A DNA stretch of 53,019 nt from Amphimedon queenslandica (Eukaryota > Porifera > Demospongiae > Haplosclerida > Niphatidae): contig NW_003546733.1 in NCBI RefSeq assembly GCF_000090795.2, positions 14,046 to 67,064 on the forward strand, in the 5' to 3' direction. The notes beneath the pieces are model-generated. The model was not told the DNA's origin and made no database searches. It saw only the letters and a program-made list of their open reading frames with translations. Below, one piece after another: positions 12,101-27,100 of the stretch; the stretch's first letter is position 1, and every line of letters starts with the position of its first letter. The translations under genes were made by a program, and so were the position numbers.

Positions 12101-15100
12101 TTTTCTTGTTAGAACATTCTGGAAGGTTCCTCCACTTTGCAACTTTTTGCCACTCATTGCTTCATTTAGTACCCACTCCTTGTTCAATAGATGTTCCTCT
12201 CCTTCTTCCAGTAACTTCTTAATATGTTTTACCAATCCGCCATAAAATGTATCATCAGCTATTAAAATAAAAAAGTTAATTACATACATGCACATGTAGA
12301 ACTACTTTTTTCTCACAACTTAGGGGGATAAACAATATTAATATTTTAAAAATAACAATAGCAACACAAAACTGTGCACAGAAATAATACTTTTTATATA
12401 AAGCTCTTAATGTACATGTACCCAATGAGCATACCTATAGGGAATTTGGGATTCCGTGGGATAAGTTTTAGTAATATTTGTACCCTCAATACAAATGAGA
12501 ACTGTCTTTTTGCTCCTGATTCTGCCAAAATTGCTACTGCTGCTTGTATATTATTGTATAGTCTGGAACACTGACTGTGGTCTTTGTTGTTAGTATCTGG
12601 AGACATTGTACATGAATGAATTTGCTCCCTTAAATCATCATCCATCTAACAAAATATAATACAATGTACATGTACATGTATAGCAGTACAAACTAACTTC
12701 ATCTCTTTCATTGTCTACAGGCAATTCCTCTAAATCATATTCCTCAAAACCAGGATCAACATCATACAGCACAGTGTTGACGTCTGACATATCTTGATCA
12801 CCTTCATCTTCAAAGCGTGATTCCTGATTACCGTCTTCTTCCACTATCATATCCTCTTCTTTATCCGTATCCAATCCATTAGCCTCAGTGGTTGATCCTT
12901 CAATAGAAGGTCCCTGATTCTCATGTTCATTGGTTTCCATAGCTTCATGACGACTGGTAAACACTCCACTATAGAATAGAGCACTGATAGGGACACTATG
13001 AGCATCATTCAGTGTTAGAGCTGATTCCGATGGAGCCCTAATATCATCAACGTGAGCTGATATCCAAGAACCTCCTTGAAACCCAACAAATGAACTGTTA
13101 GTATTAGTCTGACGTGGAAGGTTTATAATAAAGAGAACATGAGTGTGGCCACTGCTGGTTCTTAATCGCTTCTTTTCTCTCTCATCATCAATACGATACC
13201 TGGCACAAGCTAATAAGTCACTGTACAAGTGACCAGAATCACACTGAATAATCAACAGGGAGTCTTCTTGATTAGAGAAGGAAGGGCTGCAGAAAAATAG
13301 TGTTAAAAATTATAATACTATATACGTGTACGTTAATGTACATATATTTGTCATACGTGTACATGTAGCTTTTATTTCAAAAACTACCATAGCACAAAAA
13401 TATAGCAGGTTCATGCTACGAGATAAATGGGCATTATATTTATGGTCATTGTTGTTTAGTTACATGCAACTACAATAATCAATTACTAACTTGATTTTGT
13501 GACTGAAGTCCATTTCCGTATCAAACTCTTGAAGTAAAAAGATGTTTGAATGATCAATTTGAAGACAATTTGAGAGTTCATCAGCTTCTACACTAGAGAG
13601 TAGATGACTATGAGTAGTGACCTAATAAAAATATATATTAAATAGACATAACACCCAATACTGTACCTGTATCAATACACCAAAAGAGGTATTGCTTTGA
13701 AGATGATGATGAATAAACTCCACAAGAGAACTATGGTGTTGCTCAAAGTAATAAATCCGATTCAGTTTCTCTCTCTTCTCATTCAAAGGAGTGTACTTGA
13801 GTCTAATGAGAGCATCAGGAGGAGACATCATTAAGAGAAGCTTTTTGCTGCGTGCAAGCACAGCCTTTTTCCATACATGACTATCATGATCATCATTAGG
13901 CCAACCCCATTCTTCTGTTAGCTGTTCAGTAGCTTGAAATACAACTGAGGCTGGAGTGTCATTCTGATAGCCTACGAAGGCATCTTGTTTAGAGAACCTA
14001 CAATATGTTTAATGAAAGGTTATGATTCATTATTTAGTACATTACTTTGATTCTATGCTAATATCACTGAATTCTTCTATCCATTTGCACAGGTTAGCAA
14101 GGACATCTTTCTGCCAGTCTAATAAAACAGTCTCAGATAATACAAAGTGCTTCTCAAGTCTATTGATAAGTGGAGTAGGAAACTTTTTATAAACTGTAGC
14201 CTTCTCTGCAATTAGGATAAGCCTATAAAAAACAAAATATCTTCAATGAAATAAACTTGTATAACTTACTTAAAGTTCTTATGAACACGACACTTGACTC
14301 TATGTGTTTGTAGTCCCAGATCAACATATCTTTGGCCTCCAAGGTGAATATAATACTGGTTCAGTAGATCATACAAGCTCTCATACAGGTTCTCAAGGTT
14401 AAGGAGGATGACAGTACGACCAGTTTCCATACATATTTTAATCTGATTAATGTTACGACACACTTGAGTGTACTCTCTGTCTTTAGGGAATGAGCTCCCA
14501 AACAGTACAAAAGGCTCCATCCTCTGATTAACATCACTAGTTTTTTCTTGTGTCTTGCTAGTATCTTGTCTCTGAACATGTCTTAGTCCAACTTCTTCAT
14601 TAAGATAATGTCTAATGACATGCAACGCTGCATAATTCTCAGTCAAAAATAACAGGTAACGATTCTCCCTATAAAATTAAAAAAATATTTTTAGCCACCT
14701 CAAATTTGATTTAACAATCACATAAATAAAATTTATTGTAGGAAAAAAATGAATGCTGAAAAATCAAACAAAAAATGATTCTAACTACTGTACAGCAGGC
14801 AATTTTGGAGGGGACTAAATTTGGTAAATTTGACAGCCATTCGCCAAAATTAAAATCTGCCATTTTGAACCATTATATGCATGCTCAATGGCACGTGGTC
14901 ACAAATTCACCAAATTAAAAATCAGCCAATCACCAAAGTTTAGCGATTCACCAAATTTAAGAACCTCTAAAATTTCCCGCTATACGGTAATACTCAAGTA
15001 ATCTTAATCAAAATTTAATCATCATCCCATGCACTGTTTCTGGCATGCAGCCACAATGATGGCTATAAACTCACTTCCTCTTACCCATGCCAAGATGTTT

Positions 15101-18100
15101 CTTTAGTTTGCAAACTTTTCCTGATCAATCCCAAAGGAGAGCAGTCAGGTGACAGTAGATCACGTAGCAACTAAAGATACAGTTTAACATAATAATGTAA
15201 TTGAATATAATGCACTATACTTTATCTGTCACAAGACTGAGGTCAGGTTCATGTTCAAGGTTCTTGAGATGAGATTTAAATATTGAATAAGTGTCAATGT
15301 CTTCAAGATCAAGTCCACCAAAATTACGCTTTATGGCATGCTGCAACTGAGGACCAGTCAACTGCATCCCACTCTTCTTGCACATCCAGTACAGCATTTT
15401 AATTAAACTATAACAAGTTATCAATATTAATGACATGTAAGATGGGAACTTTATAGCAAATTTAAAAGTACTACTACATGTAATTCACTACAATAATCTG
15501 TGACACACAACGTACTTAATATTGTTAATTTACCAAAAGAAAGACTAAAATTACAGAAATAGACGTGCATGTAGTAGGGCTGAAACGAATAGTATTTTTC
15601 ACTATTCGAATAATTGGCATGCTAAACAAACGAATATTTGAATAATTGAACTATTTTTGCTGAATGATTAGAAACTGCCTTTTTGGTGTTAAACTTTTCA
15701 AAATGATGCCAAACAGGGCTTCTTAGAGATTGATAACCACTTTCCCTTGCCACAGCATCAGTATTTAGCAAGTTGGTAAGTAAACAGACAAAGAAATAGA
15801 CTAAGAAAGCAGCCTGTGCAGGTGACGCGCGGTGGGTGTGGTCGTTAACTATTGCAATAACCATTAATATTTTATTAGGCGAATAGTTCGAATAGCAAAA
15901 AAACTATTCAAATATTGCTTTAACAAACAAATATTTGAATATCTCACTATTTGTTTCAGCCCTAGCATGTAGTGACGGAAGTATATGACGTATATGTACA
16001 TTGCACAGGGTTCCCCATAAAGCAGTCAAGTGAGCTAAATGGCATGCTTCATGAGTTGACCATAGTGCGTGGCTTCAGAGAAACTTCAAAAATTGTAGAA
16101 AATCCAATTTTCATTGGAATCAGCTCAAAATTTATACACAATTATATACAAATGTGAATATGTATCAATAAGTCTCCCTAACAATTTTAATGAAATATGG
16201 CTAATGTCCCTGTACAGGGTTTTTGGTTAAATTTTGGAGCAACTTCAAAAATTTGTAAAAATTCAATTCTAATCAAAAATAGCTCAAAATTTCTGCATAA
16301 CATACAATATAAGAACATTTGTATGTTACAGAAATTGTAACAAAAATGAAAAATTTTTTCCTTGCCATTTTTGATAAAATTTTGACCAAATTTCAATCTG
16401 GCCAAAAACACTACAGAGTTTTTGGCCAGATTTTTGACCAGGTGCTAAGTAAGCTAAACAGTATGCCCACTAGATCAAAATCCTGTGGGAAACCCTGACA
16501 TTGCATGAATAGCATAGATACTCAATACCTGTAGAAATCTCTAAGTCCAAAGAATGGTCTCTGGCATCGTTTTTGCTCTTCACAGATTTCCTTATAAGCA
16601 GATGCTAAAGGCTTGAAACAAACTTTCAATTTGTCTTTCACAGGATCATCTTTATCATTAGAACATATTCCTCTAAATAAAATGAATAATCAATACCAGG
16701 TTGTGCTTTAAAAATATCTACTGTGTAGTGTGTACAAGTATATTAATTTATACATAAAAATGATACTACCTTGCAGACATAATCAGCTCTTCTATATCAG
16801 GGTCTCCTCTAGTTACCATAACTCCTCTGTTCATCTTAGCAGGATCCAATGCCCAGTTTGATATACCAATAAATGCAACACGTTGCTCACGATCTACAAA
16901 CTATTCACCAGTAAACAATGTATCAAGTGTTAGGAATAAAGCAGGTTTACCTGTTCAGAGTCATCAGCTCCCTCTGTTCCATCCTCCAGTAGTGGATGAA
17001 GAGCCTTTAATGGAAGATTAGGAGAATCCTCAGCTAATCCAACCTCATCCAATACAACAACTGATACATAGTTAGTCACATCTTGCTTCTTCTGGAAACT
17101 CTTGGCAGTATTGAATACTTCAATGACACTCTCTGGAGTTGATAACTGACTGCATTGATAGGAGAACATGTGAACCTATAGATAGCAATAGATAGAAAGA
17201 AGAGGGGAAGTAAAAAGCAATTGTTAATTAAATAAAAATAATTCATGTTCATAGCATGCAAGCACACATGTACATGTACATGTAACTGTGCTGACTTCTT
17301 TAAATTCCCTCATGAGATCACTTTCTGAAGATCGTCCAAGCATTGAATCAGCAACAATGGATTTGGCTAGTGATTTAGAACTGCCTGGTTTACCAACAAG
17401 AAACAAAGGTATCCTTAATTCAATACATATTGCCATCATAAACACATTCTCCCTCAGTGCAGCATTTCTTGCAATATTAGGACCAAGTTTCATGTTATCA
17501 AGAAGGACATCCTGACACCTATACATGCATAAAATATTACAAATATTATGATGCAAAATTGATGATAATAAATCAAATACAAAAAGTTATAACTACATAA
17601 ATAGCATGTACTACATTTACTTTATAATACAACTTACCATCTGATCTCATTAAGAAATTGCACTGTCCCATTAACTGCTAGTGGAGGTACAAACTGTTTC
17701 ACTACATGACGTTCATATCGATCTCTTTTATAAAGTCTGGCATGATAGCACACACTAACTGACAATATTAGTGAACGAGTTATTTCATTAACAGGAACCT
17801 CCCCCTATAAAAAGACATCAAAACAAGCATATTGCATAATTATATTTCATGGATTCGATTTCTGTAAAATTTAAAAAAAGTTTAGGCCACAAGGTTTCTT
17901 ATTCTACAGTATTACCTACATGTACTTGTACATGTGTGTACACTACATTTAGTCTCTTGGTTTGCTTACTTCTTTATTTGCTTTTTGACAAACTCTCCTG
18001 TGAAACTGATCCTTCGAACAAAAGTAATCAAACACAATCATTGCCCTCTCAACATCCCTCAAGCTAACAAAGCCACACTCATCCTAAAAACAAAACATTT

Positions 18101-21100
18101 AAATTAAATTGAAGTTCATTAAAAGCAATTTAACTCATTACATTCATTTTCCTCATGTATGCCTGAGACCATGCCAATACATTAGCTACAGATTGGATGA
18201 CATTAGCTTCATTCATCACTCCTGGTATCCTCTGGCATCTGTCCTTCACTATTTGTGCAGTATACTCTTTCTCAGTGTCATTACTTAGTTGTCCAAAGTC
18301 ATATACCAGTGGCCTCATGCTTGGAGGTAAGTCCAATACTCTATAAACTAACTCTCGTAATGGAATCTTACCTAAATAGAGATTAAAATATTATATTATT
18401 AGCAAAGTGCACCAAAAGTGAGTTCAATAACTTCAGACAAAATAAAAGTATCAAAATGAAATAATTTTACCAAGTTTTTGTTGCGTGACTTCTACAAAGA
18501 ATCCTAGACCAGCTGATTTAAGTTTATTTATCATCTCATCAGAGTGCCTATAGTATAATTATTATAACGTAAAATGTTCAGCAAAATGTTCAGCATTAAA
18601 ACTAAGAATAAATGGCAGCAAGAATGACCAACAGCTATCATACCAAATATTCATAAACAACATGTATTTAAACACAAATTATAGTAATAACACTAACCTT
18701 TTATAAGGATTACAAGCAGCAATAAACTTTACATCTCCTTTAATTTGTCTCCCATTAATACGACGATCACACATCACTTCCTTAATCAATCCAATGGCAT
18801 CACTTGTATTAGCTTCATCAAAGAACAATACAGTATTGATGCCATAAAGGGCTCTATTCTGAACTGCAATACTCTCAGCTTCTTTGACCTTCCTTACAAC
18901 ATCACTCTCAGTGGTACCACCATGAATCTATTAATAAACAAGAAAGAATGTATCATACTGTCATGACTAATGCATGCACATACACACATATAGACATCAA
19001 TATCAAGCATCTATAAAACTGGTGATCATACTTTCATAATGAGCATGTTGTTCACATGCTGTCCGCCTTGTTTACAGCCTTGGGCAGCAAGGTCACACAT
19101 AAACCGAATTAGCCTTGTCTTACCACAACCAGTCTCTCCCATTAGAATGACTGGTATATTACACCTGCATGTACAGAGAAAAGAGAGAGACTTGTAACAT
19201 ATGTGTACATATGGTAGCTTGAAGTCAAATGTGCCTTTAGCTAATACAAAAAAACAAATATTGCACATAGCTAAAATCAAATGCAGGATTGAAAAATTTT
19301 AGAAAAATCTTGATCACTCGACAAGGCCACAGATCACTCACATGAAAATGGTCAACTTTATCTTTAGCAAACAGACATTAATAAACTTTACAGTACGACT
19401 GACAAGATTCGACAATTGACAGATTTTATACATGTACAATAACTTCAATTACCTCAATCTCATATGTATTGCCATTATTTTGATGACATTATCAACTGTC
19501 AGTACATAAGTAGGGTCTGGATCACAGCTCCATTCAAGACCCATTACCATTCCAATCTTTGCTATCATGACATCTTTACCCCAGGACTGATAGTTCTCTG
19601 ATAGGTTAACCATATTAGCTCTAAGGCCAGTGTGCAACTGTGGTGTCATAACTCCTGCCTCTATAACAGTATTCTTCAAAGGATCGTAGATATCACCATT
19701 ATGAGAGACATTAAAACCAACAAATGTGATGCTCATACCATCTTCATTGAAGAACAAGTAAGGATGATAACTATTTAATATATACAAAATAATGACTTTG
19801 TTTTAATATTGCCTACCATTGTTCCCACTGTTTCCTCACATCAATCTGATAGTCTTTCAGTTGCCATTTATCATCTCTCGTTTCCTCATTCTCAGCAACA
19901 ACTTCTCCTGTCAGAGATGAAGTGGCAAAATCCTAAAAAGTAAAATAACATTTACAACTATTAAAATAAATTGATAATAAGCATAATGAATGCATAACAA
20001 CAAAGTAACTTAAAAATAAGTCTTACCTTAGACATTCTGATCATAAACTTCACCACAAAAGTCTTAAGTCCTGACATCACATCTCTTACAAAATCTTCGT
20101 TAGTGAAGATTGATTTCTCACATGATTGCAACTGAGTATTAAGAAAATCAATAAAATGCTTCAACTCAGACCAAGAAGGATTTTTCACACCACAGTACCT
20201 ATATGTAAGTAAGATTTACATTAAATACATTACAAATGTACAATACGTAATACATCAACTGAAATTATCAAACATGCACTTACTTCAGAAACACTTTTAG
20301 ACAGTCAAGATGATTCCCTTCAACTGTTGGTACGTAAGAAAAATTATCCAATACTACAGAATTCATGTGTCTCGTTAAGTACTGATATACACGCTGGAAT
20401 GGTTCACTACAAAATTCTTTCTTGTCCATCATTTTAACATTGATTACTAAATGGTAAATAATGTATAAAGCTAAAGGGAGTATACATATAAATTTAATCA
20501 TACTCTTTAGTCCTCTTTCCAAAATGTGCCAAATAATTCTTGGAGATATACATTCAATGGAAGGAAGAATGTCAAACAGTGCTAGGGTTGACTTAACAGT
20601 ATCATTCTACACAAAAGAGAATACTTAAGTGAAATATTGTATATATATAGCATACAATACCTTAAACACTGTTGCTTCAATAGCATAAAGATGAGATGGA
20701 TGACATCTCCAAATTCTACCTTGACTGTCAGAAAGAGCTTGAAGAATCAATAATGAAAAAAGGACAGAATCAACTTGACTTAAAACCTAACAGAAGATAT
20801 ACATGTACATGTGTACATGTATGTACAACATCAGATAATATTCAAAAATACACATACGTTAGGAGCTACATCAAGATGAAAGAGAATAGCCTGATTGCTG
20901 TCATGCTGTTCAAATGGTTGCTTCAGTGATTGTACTACACTATCAAAGGTGACCTTAGGGCCATGAACTGGTATCACAACATCACTAATATTATTTGAAG
21001 GTTTCTTTGCAGACAGCTCCTCCTTCATTCGCTGTATGTACAAGGACTTTCCCATTCCAGCTCTAGAAGACGTCACTACTCTTACATATGAACTATAAAA

Positions 21101-24100
21101 TACAAAAATATATTTTTAATCCTTTATTTAAATGTAATCAAGTACATGTATCACAAACATGTACATTGTACATGTACATGCATATCTATTGCAGTACTTA
21201 CCTCTTGGGGTCAACAGCAGAGGCTAATAATATATCATCAGAACAACTCTTAGGCCATTTAGTGAAGTGGTTCATTAGGTACTGAGAAAATTTATCTTTA
21301 GAAAGAACTTTGGAACAAGTTCGATTATACATTTGAAGTTTTGCAATAATATGAGACTTCTCCTGATCTTCATTGCTACAAACAATTACTAACTTGTAAC
21401 CTAAAATACATAATAGTACATTAAATGTATGAACATGTACATGAACCATTCAGCAAACTAGTAAAAAATGTCACTTAAAGTTACTATATAAAGGCTGTGA
21501 TAGTTTGTATTAAAAGTAACAGTAATCATAGTCTTGCCTATGGTGGTCGGGACAACCACCTCAAAAAATGAACCAACCAGTTCATCACTTAGACCAACCA
21601 TCCAATTAATACTAATAACCATGTATACTAGATTTCAGTGAAGCTTTTTTAAATGTAAAGACACAATAAATACATACATATCAAAGATTTACCAGTTCTT
21701 CCCTGAGAGTACTGTGTCAGTGATCTAAGAGCAGTATCACACACTTGATAAGACAGTAACTGTGCATGAACTAAACAAAATATCCTCAAGTGGTTTGGAT
21801 CTTCCACAGCTCTCCTCCACAACAAAGTTACTTCTTCAGCTGTTGTGTTTTCAGTACAAATAAGAACCTCTTCGTATGTTGGTAAAGGAAGCTCCTCATT
21901 CTTCATGTAAAGCATAAGAACGGTCTTTAAAACTTCATCTAATAAGAAAATAAAACTTTTACTTGAGAAATTGAGTGTACATACACTGTATACACAAGTG
22001 CAGTAGATGCAGCACAAACCTGGAGGAACTATGAGTAAATTAGGTTCTCCTTGCTTTAAAGTTTCACCAAAATTTCTTTCAGAAACAATTGGAGCTGTGC
22101 GTAAAACAGTACTAAAATGGCAAAGTTATCAAATTTGACACATACCTATGCATTTGGTGCTTAAATGATTCAGTAACTGTGCTAACTCCTTCAGCGAGAG
22201 GTAAGGCTTAGTTGTTGAAACATTTGATTCAATTTGAAGTTCAGTCACACTATGATATAAAAAATAAATACACAGCCACATAACAAGATAAAATTTAATG
22301 CATGCAGAGATGTTTGGATAAAAAATGTGTGTTCATTATGTTATACACATGGTATCAAGAATAGGCACTTCCTTACCCAGTATGACCATCTAATGCTCCA
22401 GTATATCTTTCATCAAAATACCAGTAGTCATCCTCCACTTCACCTCTTTGATTTGTCTCTTCCAACTGGTCAATGAATTCCATTGCTTCTTGTGTGCTGC
22501 TAGGATTCTGATCCAATGCAGTGTATGACTGCTCCAGTGAGTAACCAGCTAATAATAACTGCTGCACAATGGGATGGTTTTCATTAACAGCAACCCTTCC
22601 TTCTATTGGTCTACCATCACTATCACCTACATGTACTTCTTGATTGTCCCATTCTTCTTCTAATGGCCAGTAGCTTTCTTTATTCTCTCCTTCATCAATG
22701 AAATCAAACTCATCTTGATGCTGACTGCACCATTTCTCTACCTCTTCCTCGATCTCTGGCTCTGCTGATCGCTCAAAAGCAAGCAAAATGAGTTTATTAT
22801 GAAATCCATATGACATTATCAAATTATCAAGAATCATCCTCTGCTTGATAGTCAAATCATTCTCTCCTAATTTAGGCTGAGGAGCAGATATAGGGCTCTG
22901 CCTGATGGTGGCAATTGGTGTCACTCCATTGTCTTCTTCTATGCTGGATATTTCTTCCATGTGTTGTGGCACAAGATTGCTAGCAGGGATCATCTCCTTA
23001 TCTTCATCCTGACCATCAGTGTCTCTAATATGAGATATCACTTGTTCCTGCGTTATGTCTCTTGACAGACACTGTAATAAGCTTAACACATCAGGTCTGA
23101 GGTCACTGTTATAGTCAGGATTAACGTAAAGAGAGAGTTCTTTTCTTAGGAGTAGAAGCTGTTGTGTTGTGTAATAGTTTAAGCTATAAAAGTGTTCACG
23201 AGCCTTGCCTACTTTCTTCTTCCATTCATCAAGATCATTGATCATTCCTTTAAGGACGTTCATTAGTTTGTCAACAAGGTCTGTCTCATTACATGGAAGC
23301 TTTAAGACCCATCTCAAGTATTTGCTGTGTCCATACTGTTGTAACTGAATTAATACCTCAGCTATATGACAAACACTGTTAAATACCTACACACATAAAT
23401 ACAAATAAAATGTGTGTAATAGGCAGAGTTTAGCTTACATGTATATGTACATGTACATGTACTTATCAACAGCATCATTGATATACATGTACATGTATAT
23501 TAGTACAAATTACAATATTAACTGTTATTGCTCAAGTTTTAAATGCCATATTGCTCAAAAAATTACAAAAAAGAACGACTAACTTTGAGAAAATGATCCA
23601 CATCATTTTTTTCCTCAGATTTCCTTCCTGTTATCAGTACAAGTTTACTCTCCAAATCCCTCAGTTCATCCATAGTGTACTTGTATCTTGCTAGTGACTT
23701 GTGCTCTTGCTTTAGATCCATCTTGATCACTTCTGATGCTTTAGAGTAAGTCGCTTCAGATGATGAACCAACAGTATAATAACCATATCTCTTTATATTG
23801 TACATTTGACCAAATGATGACTTCTCAACAGAGCCTTGTGTTTCCTTCACTGACTTGTACCACTCAATCTGTTTGCTGCATTCAATCTACATGTATAACA
23901 ATTAATAACATCTACATGTACATACACGGTAAACAGGAAGTATGTTGTGCTTAATAAAACCATTCCCTAGCTATAATATTTTACTCAGTAGTTGCAAATT
24001 TTGGTATTAAAAAGATTGTTAATACTTTATTATTTCAGAATTCTTGCTGATTCTTACTTAAAATTATTGGTAAGCTACTTTTTGCATAAATTACTTATTT

Positions 24101-27100
24101 AAAATTACTTACAAGCTTTTCAGGCAGAGAAGGATCATGTGACAAAGAGTCCCACAATGACTTACAGCGTCCCACCAGTTCCATACAACCAGTCGTTAAT
24201 GGCAACCGATATATAAGCTTTGCAAATCCACTGCCAACTGTACGAAGATTAGAGAGTTTATCACGAGTTAGATCATCCTCTCCACCAGCAGCAGTAGCAA
24301 GAGCAATAGTAACAAAATGTTGCAGATCATGCACATCTACACATCAAAAATGAAGTTATGAGTTGAGTGGGCATAAGTAACAGACAGTGCTTAAATAGAT
24401 GTGTGGCCTATCTCATTGGACAATGGACACTTGTAGTTTATCTGTATATACACTAGGCCTATTAGCAAGTTTAAATCAGGCACAATGCATTTTGGACACA
24501 TTCATAATAAAGCTTTATCATAGAGCTACTGTTGGCCTACTGGAAGCCATTGAGAGCTACTTTCAATAAGAATTAAAACTATCAAAAGCAGATCATTAGT
24601 AACAGATCATATACAATGAACAGTCTACATGTATAGACCATGACAACCAGTACATAACCATATTACATTTACATGTACATGTACATGTAACAAAGGAATC
24701 ATTAACTTGCCAGTGGTTTCTACTTTGATCCATTGCACTAGCTTTTGACACTCAGTGAATGCCCTCAAACACTCCAACTTCCTTAGATCAGAACTGATGC
24801 CATGCAAGAACTCTCCGGTCTTAGCTAAATTATCATCAATGTACTGAAGAGTTTGACCATGTATTGATGCTTTGAACTACATACATATATACATGTAAAA
24901 GAAAATGAGAAAGGGATTAACTTCATAATTGGCTTACATTATCAGCTAATTCTTCCACAACTTTAAAGTCCCCTTTTAAAGAAAGGACTGTCCTTAACTT
25001 AAGAAATATCTTAGCAGCAGCAGCTTGCTTAAGAAGTGAAAAGTATTCCAATATTCTTTGAATGCAATTTTCAATCCAAGATGAGTTACTGGTCAGTCCC
25101 TTACATTTACTGATTCCTTCTTCCAATGCCTTAAACTCTGTTTCTAATCTATTCCTGTTAGCTGAATGATCAGTAAGGAGTTGATCAACTAAAACTAGTG
25201 GTATAGATCTATCCTTCAGGCTATCAAGATACTGAGAGGTTTTATCAAATACAACCTTCCAAATATTATCAGTAACATCCTGAAATTTTAGTGCTCCTTT
25301 TTCTTTAAGTTCAGCTACTCGAGACTGCCAGAACTTTCCAAATGTTTTGGTCGGATGACTTTTCACTAAAAGTGTAAAGTGTGGCAGGATATGAAAGAGT
25401 GAAGCAGCACATTGAAAGTGATTATAAACTATTGTATTGCCTTCCAAATGACAAAGTGAGGATATTGGTGACATTGATACATCCATAGTCAAGTCTTTAT
25501 CAAGAATCGATAGATCTACAAAAATACACATATACATGACTACATGTACAGGCAAACATACAATGTACATGTATAAACACGTACATGTACATGCATTGTG
25601 AATGCTTGGCAATGCAAAATTGAAACAAAAGAAAAAATATTACACTAGCAAAATTAAATAAAAACTATTAAACAGCACCATACACATGTGTAAATGTACT
25701 TTACAGCACCATACATGTGTGTATTTTACAAACTGACCTGGGATTACAAGTTCAGTGGCACTGAGTTGCTGATAAACTGTAGATAATTGTGCCTTCAACT
25801 CCTTAAAACATTCCCACTGATGCAAATGTCCATTTAACTTAACAATGACATCATCAACTGAAAAATTAGAAAGAGGCTTGACTGCATCACATAACTTCAT
25901 TAATTCAGGTTTTTTTCTCTGGAGCTTGCAGAGGACATTAACAGCCACAGTTCCATCAATAACACTCAAGCAAACACTAGAAAATATTTCCACTGCCACA
26001 TTACATATCTCTAGATCTCTGCCTGACAGTCCACGATCATTTGCTAGTAAAGCACGTTGCTGTTTCACTAATAATAATAATAACAATAATAATAATAATA
26101 ATAAATTAACGGTCTTTAATTTCATTTAGTGACTCACCAAATATCTTGAAAAAGAAGGGCCAGGCTTCCCAACCTAAAACATCATCAATAGAAAAATCCT
26201 TTTTAGAATAGCGTCTTGTCAAGGTGTTGTCAAAGAGATGTTCAGCATTCTCTGACATCATTAGCTTCCTCAAACACTCTGAAGAATGTTCATCTTCCTA
26301 AAGGAGTACATGTACATCTTCACTAAATGCATTATCACCAGTATGTGATAATAAAGAAACACTAATTAATTTCAAACACTATGATTTGTTATGCATTACT
26401 GTTAAAAAGTGGACCAGATGGTAAATATACAACACCAAAATTTCCCACAAAGTATGCTAAGTGAACGAGTTAAACAGCTGACAAACACTACATGTACATG
26501 TACAATAGTAACATGGCTTTTAAAGCAACTTTAAAAATTAATAAAAAATCGAATTTTGATCAAAATCAGCTTCAATTTCTATGCAACATAAGTACATGTA
26601 CAGTATGTGTATTAGAAAGATGCTAAAAGGAGAATTTTCTTCTAGTCATTTTTGACAAAATTTGATATGACCAAAAATTGGGCCTACAACCAAAGGCTAT
26701 AGCTTTTAGACATCGGCCCAATTTTCTAGCAACTTTAAAAATTAAAAAATTGATTGAAATCAGCTCAAAGTTGATACTCAACGTAAGAACATGTATATGT
26801 ATCAGAACAAATTATAAAAATGGAGACTTTTCTCCTATTTGCCTTTGGTCATTGGTCCAATTTTTGAGCAACTTCAAAAATTTCTAAAAATACAATTTTG
26901 AACGAATCAGCTCAAATTTTCTACACAACATATTAACATGTACATGCATACATGTATGTATCAGAAAAATAAAAATGGGGTATTCTCTCCTTGCGATTTT
27001 TGTCAAAATACCCTGTACTACAGAGTAAGTCTTTGGCTCAGTTTTTACAAGAGCCCTATCACTATGCCAAAATTCCGTAGAAAACCACGTTTAAGTATAA

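Noticed and set aside
21540..21562. Small hairpin GGTGGTCGGGACAACCACC as an RNA gene
   Set aside because: Stem of about six pairs only, in an intron, with no other support.
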